A stretch of DNA of 64,000 bases, taken from Flavobacterium cheongpyeongense. GTDB lineage: Bacteria > Bacteroidota > Bacteroidia > Flavobacteriales > Flavobacteriaceae. Within the stretch, counting starts at the first letter, position 1. Every line of letters starts with the position of its first letter. The position numbers were made by a program, and so were the translations under genes. Shown here piece after piece: positions 43,238-52,292 of this stretch. The notes beneath the pieces were generated by a model that did no database searches, had not been told where the DNA came from, and saw nothing but the letters and a program-made list of their open reading frames with translations. The stretch spans positions 1 to 64,000 of the forward strand of contig NZ_QJHK01000006.1 of the NCBI RefSeq assembly GCF_003202435.1, read 5' to 3'.

Positions 43238-45108
43238 TGAAAATGATCCTCTTCAATCTCAAATTCAGCATCTTTTTCCCAGATTTCCATTTCACAGGGT
43301 TTGCAGTTGAATTTTAGTTTGTATTCCAGCTCTCCCTGTTTTAAGACCAATGGCTCTTTTACTTTGACACCTACAATGTCTTTTTGGTGTATAGGGCATT
43401 TTTTTAGTTCGTACTTAATGCAGTATTTGGTTGTCATTACACGGGATTTTCCCGGATCCCATTGTAATTCGAATGCTTTTTCGATTTCCGTAACGCCGTG
43501 ACGTTCGTAGAATTTACGGGCGGTTTTGTTAGAAACATTGTACATGAAATCTAATTTTGTTTCCGGATAAGGATGGGACGTTTTTACCAATTGGTGTTCT
43601 TCTCGTTTGTAATTTGCCAAACGAATTTCTGTCAATTGTTCGAAGACATTTCTTCTCATTTCGTTGATTTTTGAAATAGGAAGGAACCAGTTTTGCGAAA
43701 ATACCACATCAATTTCATCGGCGCTGTAAGGCGTAAAACCTGTTTTTGCTAATTGAGTTTTAATGTTTTCCTCGATTGATTCGCCAGATTTAGTTTGTTC
43801 TTTTGCGTGTTCTAATCGTACAGTACTTACGTTTTCGTCTTCGTCTGTTGCGATTAATTCAAAACCGTTTTCGTTTTCGGTAAGTAATAAAGTAGTTCCT
43901 ATTTTACGGATCGCACTATCTTCTCTTTCAACAATTTTGATGAAAGCAATATCATTATTACGGTAAATAAAAGTTCCGTCTTTGATTTCTTTTAAAACGT
44001 TTGGATATATTTTTCCGTTTTCGGCTTTGTTAACATAAATTCCGTCAGCTTCGTTGTTTTCGTTGATGAAACAAAGTCCGTCTCCGTTGTTTAGCAATTC
44101 GCCGTTTTCGATTTCGTATGCGTTTCCAATCGTTCGGATTAATTTACCAATATACTGCCCTTTAGATTTTGGGCTTTCCCAGGAACCAATGGAACTGTGT
44201 CTTTCGTTTACGAAATAGTCCGTATAACCACGATTGAAGGTTCTGTTTAAAGTAGAATCGAAAGTATAGGTACATTTTCCGGAAGAAGCTTTGGTGTATT
44301 TATCGCTTCCTTCATTTTCTAAAAAGCTATCCAGTTTTTGACGTAAATACGAAACGTTGTTTTTAACGTAAGCAACATCTTTTAACCTTCCTTCAATTTT
44401 AAAAGAAACAATTCCGGCTTCAATCAGATTCGGAATCTGATCTGATACATCTAAATCTTTAATGGATAGTAAGTGACTGTTTTTGATTAAAGTATCACCG
44501 TTTCCGTCAATTAAATTATAAGGTAAACGGCAGTTTTGAGCACAGGAACCACGGTTGGCACTGCGTTCTCCGTTGGCTACGCTCATGTAGCAGTTTCCAC
44601 TAAATGAAACGCAAAGTGCTCCGGTTACGAAAAATTCCAGTTCAACATCTGCATAGTCGTAGATTTCTTTAATTTGATGTAAGTTCAATTCACGTGCTAA
44701 AACGACACGTTTGATTCCGGCATCTTTAAGGAATTTTATTTTGTCTTTATCACGATTATTGGCTTGTGTGCTGGCGTGAAGTACGATAGGAGGAAGCTCC
44801 ATTTCCATAATCGCCATATCCTGAATAATCAGGGCATCAACACCAATATCGTATAATTCCCAAATCATGGAGCGACACGTTTCTAATTCGTTGTCGTACA
44901 AAATCGTATTTATTACCACAAAAACCTGAGCGTTAAATAAGTGTGCATATTTTACTAAAGCGGCAACATCTTCAATAGAGTTGTTGGCATTAGAACGTGC
45001 TCCAAATTGTGGTGCACCAATATATACGGCATCTGCTCCGCTGTTTATAGCAGCCATTCCACCGATTAGATCTCTTGCCGGAGCTAATATTTCAATCTTC
45101 TTCTTCAT
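43234..45108 (-). CDS. U32 family peptidase-like protein
   Basis: A 624-residue protein of the U32/PrtC family. The conserved cysteine cluster C-x5-C...C-x3-C appears in VSFSGNCYMS and RGSCAQNCRLPY (about 168-198). The C-terminal YCIKYELKKCP and FNCKPCEME segments are as in the larger members. Relatives TrhP and RlhA take part in prephenate-dependent hydroxylation of tRNA or 23S rRNA, so an RNA-modification role is more likely than proteolysis. Which of the two it matches cannot be decided here. Confidence 0.88.
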   Translation of the reverse strand: MKKKIEILAPARDLIGGMAAINSGADAVYIGAPQFGARSNANNSIEDVAALVKYAHLFNAQVFVVINTILYDNELETCRSMIWELYDIGVDALIIQDMAIMEMELPPIVLHASTQANNRDKDKIKFLKDAGIKRVVLARELNLHQIKEIYDYADVELEFFVTGALCVSFSGNCYMSVANGERSANRGSCAQNCRLPYNLIDGNGDTLIKNSHLLSIKDLDVSDQIPNLIEAGIVSFKIEGRLKDVAYVKNNVSYLRQKLDSFLENEGSDKYTKASSGKCTYTFDSTLNRTFNRGYTDYFVNERHSSIGSWESPKSKGQYIGKLIRTIGNAYEIENGELLNNGDGLCFINENNEADGIYVNKAENGKIYPNVLKEIKDGTFIYRNNDIAFIKIVEREDSAIRKIGTTLLLTENENGFELIATDEDENVSTVRLEHAKEQTKSGESIEENIKTQLAKTGFTPYSADEIDVVFSQNWFLPISKINEMRRNVFEQLTEIRLANYKREEHQLVKTSHPYPETKLDFMYNVSNKTARKFYERHGVTEIEKAFELQWDPGKSRVMTTKYCIKYELKKCPIHQKDIVGVKVKEPLVLKQGELEYKLKFNCKPCEMEIWEKDAEFEIEEDHFH

Positions 45109-45248
45109 TTTTAAAACTTTAGGCTTTTGTGGTATTCACGAAAAAAAGTGTGCAAAGGTCTTATAAATTATTTGAGATTGCTAATACTGAAGCGATTTTT
45201 TTGGAATTGTAAACTTAATATCGAATGATAATGGTTAAGATTTTTTGT

Positions 45249-45707
45249 TTATTGATGTGACTTGTTGTATATTTTTCTTTCTTCTTCAGAGAGATAAAAT
45301 TTAAATCCGGTTTGCTTTACTTCTATATCAAAGTCTCGTTTTATTAAAAAACGGGATTCAAAAACCGTTGCAAATAATATTTCAATTCCAAATAACACCG
45401 TTGCAATTGCATAAATAGTTAAAAGTTGTTTCTTGTTTAATCTTATTTCAAAAAAGAATTTATTTATCAAAAATAAAAATGCAAATACCGCCATAAAATA
45501 AACAAAAAAGTCAATAACAAGAGCCATTAAAAAATATTGATTAGCCATAGAAGTATAAAATGCAGGAGATTTATAAATTAATGGAAAACCGTACATTATA
45601 CCATCAGTTCCATCAACGACATCAGCGATCCACCATTTTGTAAAAAGGATGAAGATGATTATTGTTAATGAGAGTGCTAAAGTTAATAATCTGTTTTTGT
45701 TATTCAT
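45249..45707 (-). CDS. hypothetical membrane protein
   Basis: A 152-residue protein with three transmembrane segments (about 7-27, 58-84 and 96-115) and a charged C-terminus. No family recognised. It lies 33 bases downstream of an outer-membrane-type gene on the same strand, so the two may be co-transcribed. Confidence 0.6.
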   Translation of the reverse strand: MNNKNRLLTLALSLTIIIFILFTKWWIADVVDGTDGIMYGFPLIYKSPAFYTSMANQYFLMALVIDFFVYFMAVFAFLFLINKFFFEIRLNKKQLLTIYAIATVLFGIEILFATVFESRFLIKRDFDIEVKQTGFKFYLSEEERKIYNKSHQ

Positions 45708-45740
45708 TTTATATCAAACAGTTTGTTTTTGATTTATAAA

Positions 45741-46316
45741 TTAATCTAAAGCAAAAGTATATCCAGCAGTAAATCCCCCAAAAGATTGTTCAGTACTTAG
45801 ATTTCCGTAGAAAGAAACTCCAAGTTCTATATTGTTTTTTGGACCAACAGCAAGTCCAAAGCCAATTGGAATATGTGCTACGACTCCATTTTTTTTCTCC
45901 ATAACATAATTTGTAAAAGTTTCGAAAGACCCTATTGAAGCACCAATTCCTGTCTCTATGAAAGGAGCAACCCACGGGATTGGAGCGCAAAGACGTACTT
46001 TTGTTCCGAGAAGAAAAGCATTAGTTTCGACTTTATAGCCTTCAGGGTTTTTAATTTTATCTTCATCTGTTGAAGTAAAGATACCTCCTGCATATGGTCT
46101 TACACTAAACCATCTAGTTATACCTAAAACATATTCTGCATGTGTGTAAAATCCAGAACCATCTATAATTTCAGGATTTTCTTCCTCATAATTTGATGTG
46201 CTTGATCCAAAGCCTATTACTGCTTTGATAAATTTACCCTTTGTTTGGGCTTTTATCTGATTAGAAAAAAATGCAATGAAAACGAGAATTATAAAACTGC
46301 GTAAAGTTGATTTCAT
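45741..46316 (-). CDS. small outer-membrane beta-barrel protein
   Basis: A 191-residue protein with a signal peptide (about 1-23, IKAQ) followed by alternating strands with aromatic girdles and a C-terminal GGFTAGYTFALD, typical of OmpX/OMP_b-brl-type eight-stranded barrels. No enzymatic motif. Function unknown. Confidence 0.72.
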   Translation of the reverse strand: MKSTLRSFIILVFIAFFSNQIKAQTKGKFIKAVIGFGSSTSNYEEENPEIIDGSGFYTHAEYVLGITRWFSVRPYAGGIFTSTDEDKIKNPEGYKVETNAFLLGTKVRLCAPIPWVAPFIETGIGASIGSFETFTNYVMEKKNGVVAHIPIGFGLAVGPKNNIELGVSFYGNLSTEQSFGGFTAGYTFALD

Positions 46317-46434
46317 AAAAGGTGTTCTGGTTTAGAATTTCAATGTGCGAAAGTAAGATTTTTTTAAATTGGGCAATAAAAAAACTACCCAATCCGAAGA
46401 CCAAGTAGTTCTCAAAAAAGCATGAATCGATCGA

Positions 46435-46890
46435 TTAATTGGTTTTCATTTTAATTTGTACCAGTGTATTTTGAATACGGTTTAATTGTTTTGAAACAAT
46501 AGCAATTTGACTTCCGTCAAGTTCGTTTTTTTCTAAAGCCATTTTATATTTTTCAACTGCAGCTGCTTCTCCGGTGATACACGCATTAATGATGGCTTCT
46601 GTATCACCACCTGTAAATGATGATTTGATGTCAATCCAGGTACGGTGTAAAGCTCCTAATGACCCTCCGCCGGATGTGTCAGTTGATTTTCCGAGTTTGT
46701 TGATTTCATCTTGCAGTTCTACAATAAATAGTGCACGCTCACGGGCATATTCTAGAAAATCAGTTTTGATTGCTGCATTTTCTACATGCTCGGCCGCATT
46801 TGTGTATCCTAGTTTTCCGTCTTCCAAAATTGAAATTAATCCTTCAAATGTACTCACCGCTTCTTTCGTAGTTTCTTCTGTATGTGTCAT
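46435..46890 (-). CDS. PA2169-type four-helix-bundle protein (DUF2383)
   Basis: A 151-residue helical protein resembling the DUF2383 ferritin-like family. It has the expected order of four amphipathic helices, with TFEGLISILEDGKLGYTNAAE at residues 14-34 cut here as the first helix and AIINACITGEAAAVEKYKMAL in the third. Often stress-associated; the metal ligands of true ferritins are not evident. Confidence 0.8.
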   Translation of the reverse strand: MTHTEETTKEAVSTFEGLISILEDGKLGYTNAAEHVENAAIKTDFLEYARERALFIVELQDEINKLGKSTDTSGGGSLGALHRTWIDIKSSFTGGDTEAIINACITGEAAAVEKYKMALEKNELDGSQIAIVSKQLNRIQNTLVQIKMKTN

Positions 46891-47539
46891 GATAATAATT
46901 TTTAATTAATTTATATTGCAAAGATGGGATTTTGTAACCCCTTGTGAATTATATAATTATAAGAGTGATTTATAAAATTGTGGAATGGGAATTTTGAAAG
47001 AATAAATTCAATCTGAGATGATTTTTCTGTGAGATGTCATAAATAATTAAGTGAATCGAGATTTATATTGGTCGTTCCTAAGGAACTTTAACGTGTGGTG
47101 TTTTTACTATCAACGGATTAGAATCCGTCGCTACAAAATTTGTTGTTCCTATGGAACTCTTTTTTGAAAGAGCTGTAAGCTCGGAAAATATTGTAGAGGC
47201 GGATTTTAATCCGCTCAAATTGATAAGATTTAGATAGAGAACCATAGGTTCGGTTCATTTTTTCGGATTGGAAAATAGGCGCGCAGATTCGGCAGATTTA
47301 GCTGATTTTATGGTTTCTTTTGAAATAAAAATGTTCTCGTTTACGATTTGGGTTAGGGATAGGAGCGGTATCTCCCGATTTAGAAAAACAAGGCTTTTTA
47401 GCCGTAGTTTTTGTTAATCGGGAATATAACGGATAGCCCGGCCGGAGGCAACCCCAAAAAGAAGTTCATAAAAAAACAGCTCAAAGTATAAAGTGATGAA
47501 ACTTTAAACCTTAAGCCGTTTTAGTAAAATGATTATATG
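46891..47539. repeat. gene-free region of intergenic repeats
   Basis: No gene in 649 bases. It contains repeated phrases with inverted partners (GTTCCTATGGAACT, GGATTAGAATCCGTCGCTAC with GCGGATTTTAATCCGC), the phrase CAGATTCGGCAGATTTAGC related to 6.5 kb, and the REP-like ACGGATAGCCCG (47429-47440). Confidence 0.6.
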
Positions 47540-48730
47540 TTATGCAGTCAAAGCTTCTTTGATTCTGCGTAAAGCTTCTGTTAAAATAGCGTTGCTTGTT
47601 GCGTAAGAGAAACGAATACAATTTGGGTTTCCGAAAGCATCACCGGTTACAGTTGCAACATTAGCCTCTGCCAATAGATACATTGAAACATCGTTTGCAT
47701 CTTTAATTTCAGTTCCTTTTAATGTTTTTCCGAAGAAAGAAGAAACATCTGGAAATACGTAAAATGCTCCTTCCGGAACATTGATTTTTACTCCTGGGAT
47801 TTCTTTTAATAATCCAACCACTAAATCTCTTCGTCCGTGGAAAGCCTGAACCATTTCGTTTAGAACACTTGGATCAGCATCTACAGCTGTAATTGTCGCT
47901 CTTTGAGCCACAGAGTTTGCACCGGAAGTTACCTGTCCCTGGATTTTTGTACACGCTTTTGCGATGAATTCCGGAGCTCCGATGTAACCAATTCTGTATC
48001 CTGTCATGGCGAATGCCTTAGCAACCCCGTTTACAGTAATTGTTTTTTCTAACATTCCCGGGATAGAACCGATACTGCAGAATGTTCCTGAGAAATTGAT
48101 ATGCTCATAAATTTCGTCAGCTACTACATATATATTGGGGTATTTTTCCAGCACTTTTGCCAAAGCTGTTAATTCTTCTCTGCTGTACACAGAACCTGAA
48201 GGATTACAAGGAGAACTGAACCACATCATTTTTGTTTTTGGTGTGATTGCCGCTTCTAATTGCTCAGGAGTAATTTTGAAATCAGTATCTACCGAAGTTG
48301 GAACCTCTACAGGAACTCCACCTGAAAGTTTTACAATTTCGAAATAAGAAACCCAGTATGGTGCTGGTAAAATAACTTCGTCACCATCGTTAAGCATTAC
48401 TTGCGCAATGTTGTATAAGGATTGTTTTGCTCCTGTAGAAACTACGATTTGGGATGGTTTGTATTCTAGGCCATTGTCTCTTTTGAATTTTCTGCAGATT
48501 GCTTCTTTTAAATCCTGATATCCATCTACCGGAGAATAGGTACTGTAGTTATCATCGATTGCTTTTTTTGCTGCTTCTTTGATAAAATCAGGCGTATTAA
48601 AATCAGGCTCGCCTAAACTTAAACTGATAATATCTTTTCCTTGTGCTTTGAGCTCACGGGCTAATGCAGCCATCGCTAAAGTCTGCGAAGTAGCTAAATT
48701 GTTAATTCTGTCTGAAAGAATATGGTTCAT
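47540..48730 (-). CDS. PLP-dependent aminotransferase, class I/II
   Basis: A 396-residue fold-type I aminotransferase of the aspartate aminotransferase Ib-like group. Visible are SLGEPDFNTP (about 38-47), SSPCNPSGSVY (substrate loop near 172), VADEIYEHI (PLP aspartate, near 203) and the Schiff-base lysine in NGVAKAFAMTGYRIG (about 237). The arginine binding the substrate carboxylate lies in CIRFSYA near the C-terminus. It probably acts on aspartate and related amino acids. Confidence 0.93.
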   Translation of the reverse strand: MNHILSDRINNLATSQTLAMAALARELKAQGKDIISLSLGEPDFNTPDFIKEAAKKAIDDNYSTYSPVDGYQDLKEAICRKFKRDNGLEYKPSQIVVSTGAKQSLYNIAQVMLNDGDEVILPAPYWVSYFEIVKLSGGVPVEVPTSVDTDFKITPEQLEAAITPKTKMMWFSSPCNPSGSVYSREELTALAKVLEKYPNIYVVADEIYEHINFSGTFCSIGSIPGMLEKTITVNGVAKAFAMTGYRIGYIGAPEFIAKACTKIQGQVTSGANSVAQRATITAVDADPSVLNEMVQAFHGRRDLVVGLLKEIPGVKINVPEGAFYVFPDVSSFFGKTLKGTEIKDANDVSMYLLAEANVATVTGDAFGNPNCIRFSYATSNAILTEALRRIKEALTA

Positions 48731-48803
48731 TATAAAAAATTTAATTGCTCTTAAATATGCTGTTTTTTTAAGAGAGGTTATTATTAATAGATTTTAGTTT
48801 TGA

Positions 48804-49898
48804 TTAGGCAAATTCCGGCTTTGTTCCGAGATCTTTTAAATGTTTGTAATGCGCCCAGACAGCTCCTCTCATGGTTCTGAATTCATGATAAGGCAAATTG
48901 CATTCTTTTGCTGTCTGTTTTACGATTTCAGCAATTTTTCCGTAATGGATATGACTGATGTTCGGAAAAATATGATGTTCAATCTGATGGTTCAGTCCGC
49001 CTGTAAACCAGTTTACTATTTTGTTTTTTGGTGCAAAATTAGCCGTAGTGTATAATTGATGAATGGCCCAGGTATTTTCGATTTCACCATTTTCATTCGG
49101 AACAGGGTTTGTGGTTTCTTCTACAACATGCGCCAACTGAAAAACGATACTCAAAATTAATCCGGCTGTATAATGCATTACAAAAAAGCCCGTAACCACT
49201 TTCCACCATGTTACACCCAATACCATTGGTAAAACCATCCAGATCATGACGTAAATGATTTTTGTGATGACTAAAACGGTCCATAATTTGGTTGGGCTTT
49301 GTGGTGTTCCATAAGATAGTTTTCTTTTCAGATAGTTTTTCATCTGCTTGAAATCGGTTGTTAAGGCCCAATTAAAAGTCAGTAATCCATAGAGGAAAAA
49401 AGAATAATAATGCTGGAATTTATGAAAACGGTGCCACTCGGCATTTTGTGTAAAACGGATGATTCTTCCGGCATCCAGGTCTTCATCATGACCGTGAATG
49501 TTGGTGTAGGTATGGTGAAGTACATTGTGCTGAACCTGCCAGTTATAGACATTTCCGGCTAAAACATAAATACTGCCGCCCATAATTTTGTTAATCCATG
49601 ATTTTGAAGAGTAAGAACCATGGTTCCCATCATGCATAACATTCATTCCAATTCCTGCCATGCCGACACCCATTAAAATATTCAGTAATAATTGCGCCCA
49701 AAAAGGCATGTCAAGTGCAAGGATTAAAAAATAGGGTGTAAGAAAAATGGTAAAAAGAATAATCGCTTTTAGATGCAGTTTCCAGTTTCCGGTTTTCTGG
49801 ATATTATTCTCTTTGAAGTAATTGTTTACCCGTGAGTTAAGCGTTCTGAAGAACTTCAGATTATCCTGCTTTGAAAATGTCGGTGCGGTATTATTCAT
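48804..49898 (-). CDS. membrane fatty-acid desaturase
   Basis: A 364-residue acyl desaturase. All three histidine boxes are present: H89-D-G-N-H93, H124-N-V-L-H128-H129 and a final QIEHH near 307, binding the di-iron centre. Four transmembrane helices are expected. The Q in the third box is a feature of front-end desaturases, though the fused cytochrome b5 of eukaryotic forms is missing. A minus-strand -7 box TACCTTTG lies at 49918-49925. Confidence 0.92.
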   Translation of the reverse strand: MNNTAPTFSKQDNLKFFRTLNSRVNNYFKENNIQKTGNWKLHLKAIILFTIFLTPYFLILALDMPFWAQLLLNILMGVGMAGIGMNVMHDGNHGSYSSKSWINKIMGGSIYVLAGNVYNWQVQHNVLHHTYTNIHGHDEDLDAGRIIRFTQNAEWHRFHKFQHYYSFFLYGLLTFNWALTTDFKQMKNYLKRKLSYGTPQSPTKLWTVLVITKIIYVMIWMVLPMVLGVTWWKVVTGFFVMHYTAGLILSIVFQLAHVVEETTNPVPNENGEIENTWAIHQLYTTANFAPKNKIVNWFTGGLNHQIEHHIFPNISHIHYGKIAEIVKQTAKECNLPYHEFRTMRGAVWAHYKHLKDLGTKPEFA

Positions 49899-49917
49899 AT
49901 CAATTTTAAATAGTTGT

Positions 49918-49989
49918 CAAAGGTAATTATTATAAATTTTCAATTTGCAAAATTGAGTTAAATATTTCAATCGTAAAGTAGTACTTTTG
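49918..49989. promoter_or_regulatory. divergent desaturase/rsmG promoters
   Basis: TACCTTTG on the minus strand (49918-49925) serves the desaturase and TACTTTTG on the plus strand (49982-49989) serves rsmG, each 17-20 bases from its start codon. Confidence 0.6.
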
Positions 49990-50005
49990 TTAAAAAATTA
50001 GCACA

Positions 50006-50635
50006 ATGGACGAGATATTGAAATATTTTCCTGATTTGACTGACATTCAAATCGAACAGTTTCAAAAATTAGACTTTTTATACCATGACTGGAATGAAAA
50101 AATCAATGTTATTTCAAGAAAAGATATTGATTCCTTATACACCAAGCATATTTTGCACTCGCTTGGCATTGCAAAAATCATGAAATTCGAACCTGGGACA
50201 ACAGTTTTGGATGTGGGTACAGGAGGAGGCTTTCCGGGGATTCCGCTGGCAATCCTTTTTCCGGAAACCCGATTTTATCTGATTGATGTGATTGCAAAAA
50301 AAATAAAAGTGGTTCAGGGCGTGGTTGATGCCCTAGAACTAAAAAATGTAAAAGCCGAACAAAAACGTGCAGAACTGGTAAAAGGCGATTTCGATTTTAT
50401 CGTAAGCCGTGCGGTGACGAATATGCCGGATTTTGTATCGTGGGTTCATGATAAAATCAAAAAGCAGCATAAACACACGTTAAAAAACGGAATTTTATAT
50501 CTGAAAGGAGGTGATTTATCTGAAGAACTCAAGGATTTCCCGAAAGCGACTTTATATGATTTATCAACTATTTTTGAAGATGAATTTTTCGAAACCAAAA
50601 AAGTAGTGCATTTACCTTTGAAATTTAAAGTGTAA
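50006..50635 (+). CDS. rsmG: 16S rRNA (guanine-527-N7) methyltransferase
   Basis: A 209-residue S-adenosylmethionine-dependent methyltransferase of the GidB family. The signatures are LYTKHILHSLG (about 46-56), LDVGTGGGFPGIPLAI (SAM-binding, about 71-86) and VSRAV (about 133-137). It modifies G527 of 16S rRNA. The length is normal and the promoter is close. Confidence 0.95.
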   Translation: MDEILKYFPDLTDIQIEQFQKLDFLYHDWNEKINVISRKDIDSLYTKHILHSLGIAKIMKFEPGTTVLDVGTGGGFPGIPLAILFPETRFYLIDVIAKKIKVVQGVVDALELKNVKAEQKRAELVKGDFDFIVSRAVTNMPDFVSWVHDKIKKQHKHTLKNGILYLKGGDLSEELKDFPKATLYDLSTIFEDEFFETKKVVHLPLKFKV

Positions 50636-50747
50636 ATATTTTTCGTACTAATTTAAAAATTAAGCTCTGTTTTGCAATAGAATGGGGCTTTTTTTGTGCC
50701 AAGTCCAGTGCTAACGTTAAATTAATCTTGGAGAAACCACAATTTTT

Positions 50748-50755
50748 TATCTTTG
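50748..50755 (+). promoter_or_regulatory. -7 box of the alkaline phosphatase gene
   Basis: TATCTTTG matches TAnnTTTG and lies 22 bases before the ATG. Confidence 0.5.
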
Positions 50756-50776
50756 AAAAAAGGATAACAAAATAAA

Positions 50777-52192
50777 ATGAATAGAAGAAAGTTTTTTAGA
50801 AACGGCTCCTTGTTAACGATAGGAGCGGCGGTAATGAATCCTTTTCAGGCTTCAGCCAATATTTTAGATTTAGAGTCTGTAAACAAAAACAAGAAGGCCA
50901 AAAATATTATTTTACTGGTTAGTGACGGAATGAGTACCGGAACGCTTAATATGACCGACTTGTTCCTAAACAGAAAAACAGGAAAAGGCTCTAACTGGAT
51001 GCAATTATATAAAGACAGTAAGGTTTCAAGAGCTTTGATGGATACGGCTTCGGCCAGTTCTATAGTAACCGATTCGTCTGCTGCGAGTTCTTCGTGGGGG
51101 GGTGGTTTTCGTGTCAATAATGGTTCGCTGAATGTGAGTCCGACCGGAGAACCCCATCTACCCATTTGGCAAAAGTTCAAAAAGTCGGGAAAAATGGCGG
51201 GCTGTGTAACAACGGTTCCTATTACGCATGCAACTCCGGCCGGTTTTTGTGTCAACAGCAAAAGCAGAAATGCCCAGGAGGATATTGCCGAACAATATTT
51301 AGAGCTTGGTTTTGATATTATGATGGGCGGAGGTGCCAATTATTTTAGTCCGGAATTAAGAAAAGATAAAAAAGATATGTTTTCTGCTTTTACTGCAAAA
51401 GGATATCAGGTGGTAAAGACCAAAGCTGAGATGGAAGCAACATCCAACGATAAACCGGTTCTGGGTGTGTTTGCAGATGATGGACTTCCGTATTATATAG
51501 ACAGAAACTCCGATGATATATTAAAAGCAGCTATTCCGAGCCTTGCCGAAATGTCTCAAAAGGCAATCGACAGAATGAAAAACCATAAAAATGGTTTTGT
51601 TCTGCAGATTGAAAGCGGGAAAGTCGATTGGGCAGCACATGCTAACGATATCGCAGGTTTGATTCACGATCAGATTGAATTTGATGAAGCCGTAAAAGTG
51701 GCGATTGATTTTGCTGAAAAAGACAAAGAAACCTTAGTAATTATTACCACCGATCACGGAAATGCAAATCCGGGAATTATTTACGGAAAAAGCGCTAATG
51801 ACAATTTTGACAGTATTCAGAAATATTCGCAGACCAATGAATGGATTTTAAATCAGATAAAGTCAGATTCTTCTGCTTCGCAGGTAAAAGAAATTATTGA
51901 GAAAGCAAATGGTCATTCTGTTTCGGATGATGAGGCAAAAACCGTATTAGGCTACTACAATGGATTGCATAAAGAAGACGGCTTGTATAATTACAAAAAA
52001 CTTCCGTATAAAGCTTTTGCAGAAATGCAGGGAAAAATAAATTCAGTTGGCTGGATTAGCATGGATCATTCTGCTGATTATGTGGAGCTGGCAATGTTTG
52101 GCCCCGGAAGTGAACTTTTAAAACCTTTTGTAAAAAATACTGATTTGCATTATGTAATGCTGCAGGCAGCAGAAGTGCAAAATAAGTTTTGA
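50777..52192 (+). CDS. alkaline phosphatase, PhoA type
   Basis: A 471-residue secreted phosphatase. The N-terminus NRRKFFRNGS resembles a twin-arginine signal, cleaved near residue 27. The metal-binding start IILLVSDGMSTG (about 44-55), the nucleophile serine in TDSSAA (about 97-102), ESGKVDWAAHAND (about 278-290) and TTDHGN (about 319-324) are all present. It would release phosphate from esters in the periplasm. A Tat rather than Sec route is likely but not certain. Confidence 0.92.
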   Translation: MNRRKFFRNGSLLTIGAAVMNPFQASANILDLESVNKNKKAKNIILLVSDGMSTGTLNMTDLFLNRKTGKGSNWMQLYKDSKVSRALMDTASASSIVTDSSAASSSWGGGFRVNNGSLNVSPTGEPHLPIWQKFKKSGKMAGCVTTVPITHATPAGFCVNSKSRNAQEDIAEQYLELGFDIMMGGGANYFSPELRKDKKDMFSAFTAKGYQVVKTKAEMEATSNDKPVLGVFADDGLPYYIDRNSDDILKAAIPSLAEMSQKAIDRMKNHKNGFVLQIESGKVDWAAHANDIAGLIHDQIEFDEAVKVAIDFAEKDKETLVIITTDHGNANPGIIYGKSANDNFDSIQKYSQTNEWILNQIKSDSSASQVKEIIEKANGHSVSDDEAKTVLGYYNGLHKEDGLYNYKKLPYKAFAEMQGKINSVGWISMDHSADYVELAMFGPGSELLKPFVKNTDLHYVMLQAAEVQNKF

Positions 52193-52218
52193 TCATTTTC
52201 ATTTTAAACAACATAAAC

Positions 52219-52248
52219 AAGCCGAATCCTAATTAAAAGATTCGGCTT
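52219..52248. terminator. bidirectional terminator
   Basis: A 10-bp stem AAGCCGAATC / GATTCGGCTT separates the convergent phosphatase and pruA genes. Confidence 0.8.
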
Positions 52249-52292
52249 TGTTTGTATTCAAAAAGTCTTTTCAGACTTTCAACTTATGACAA

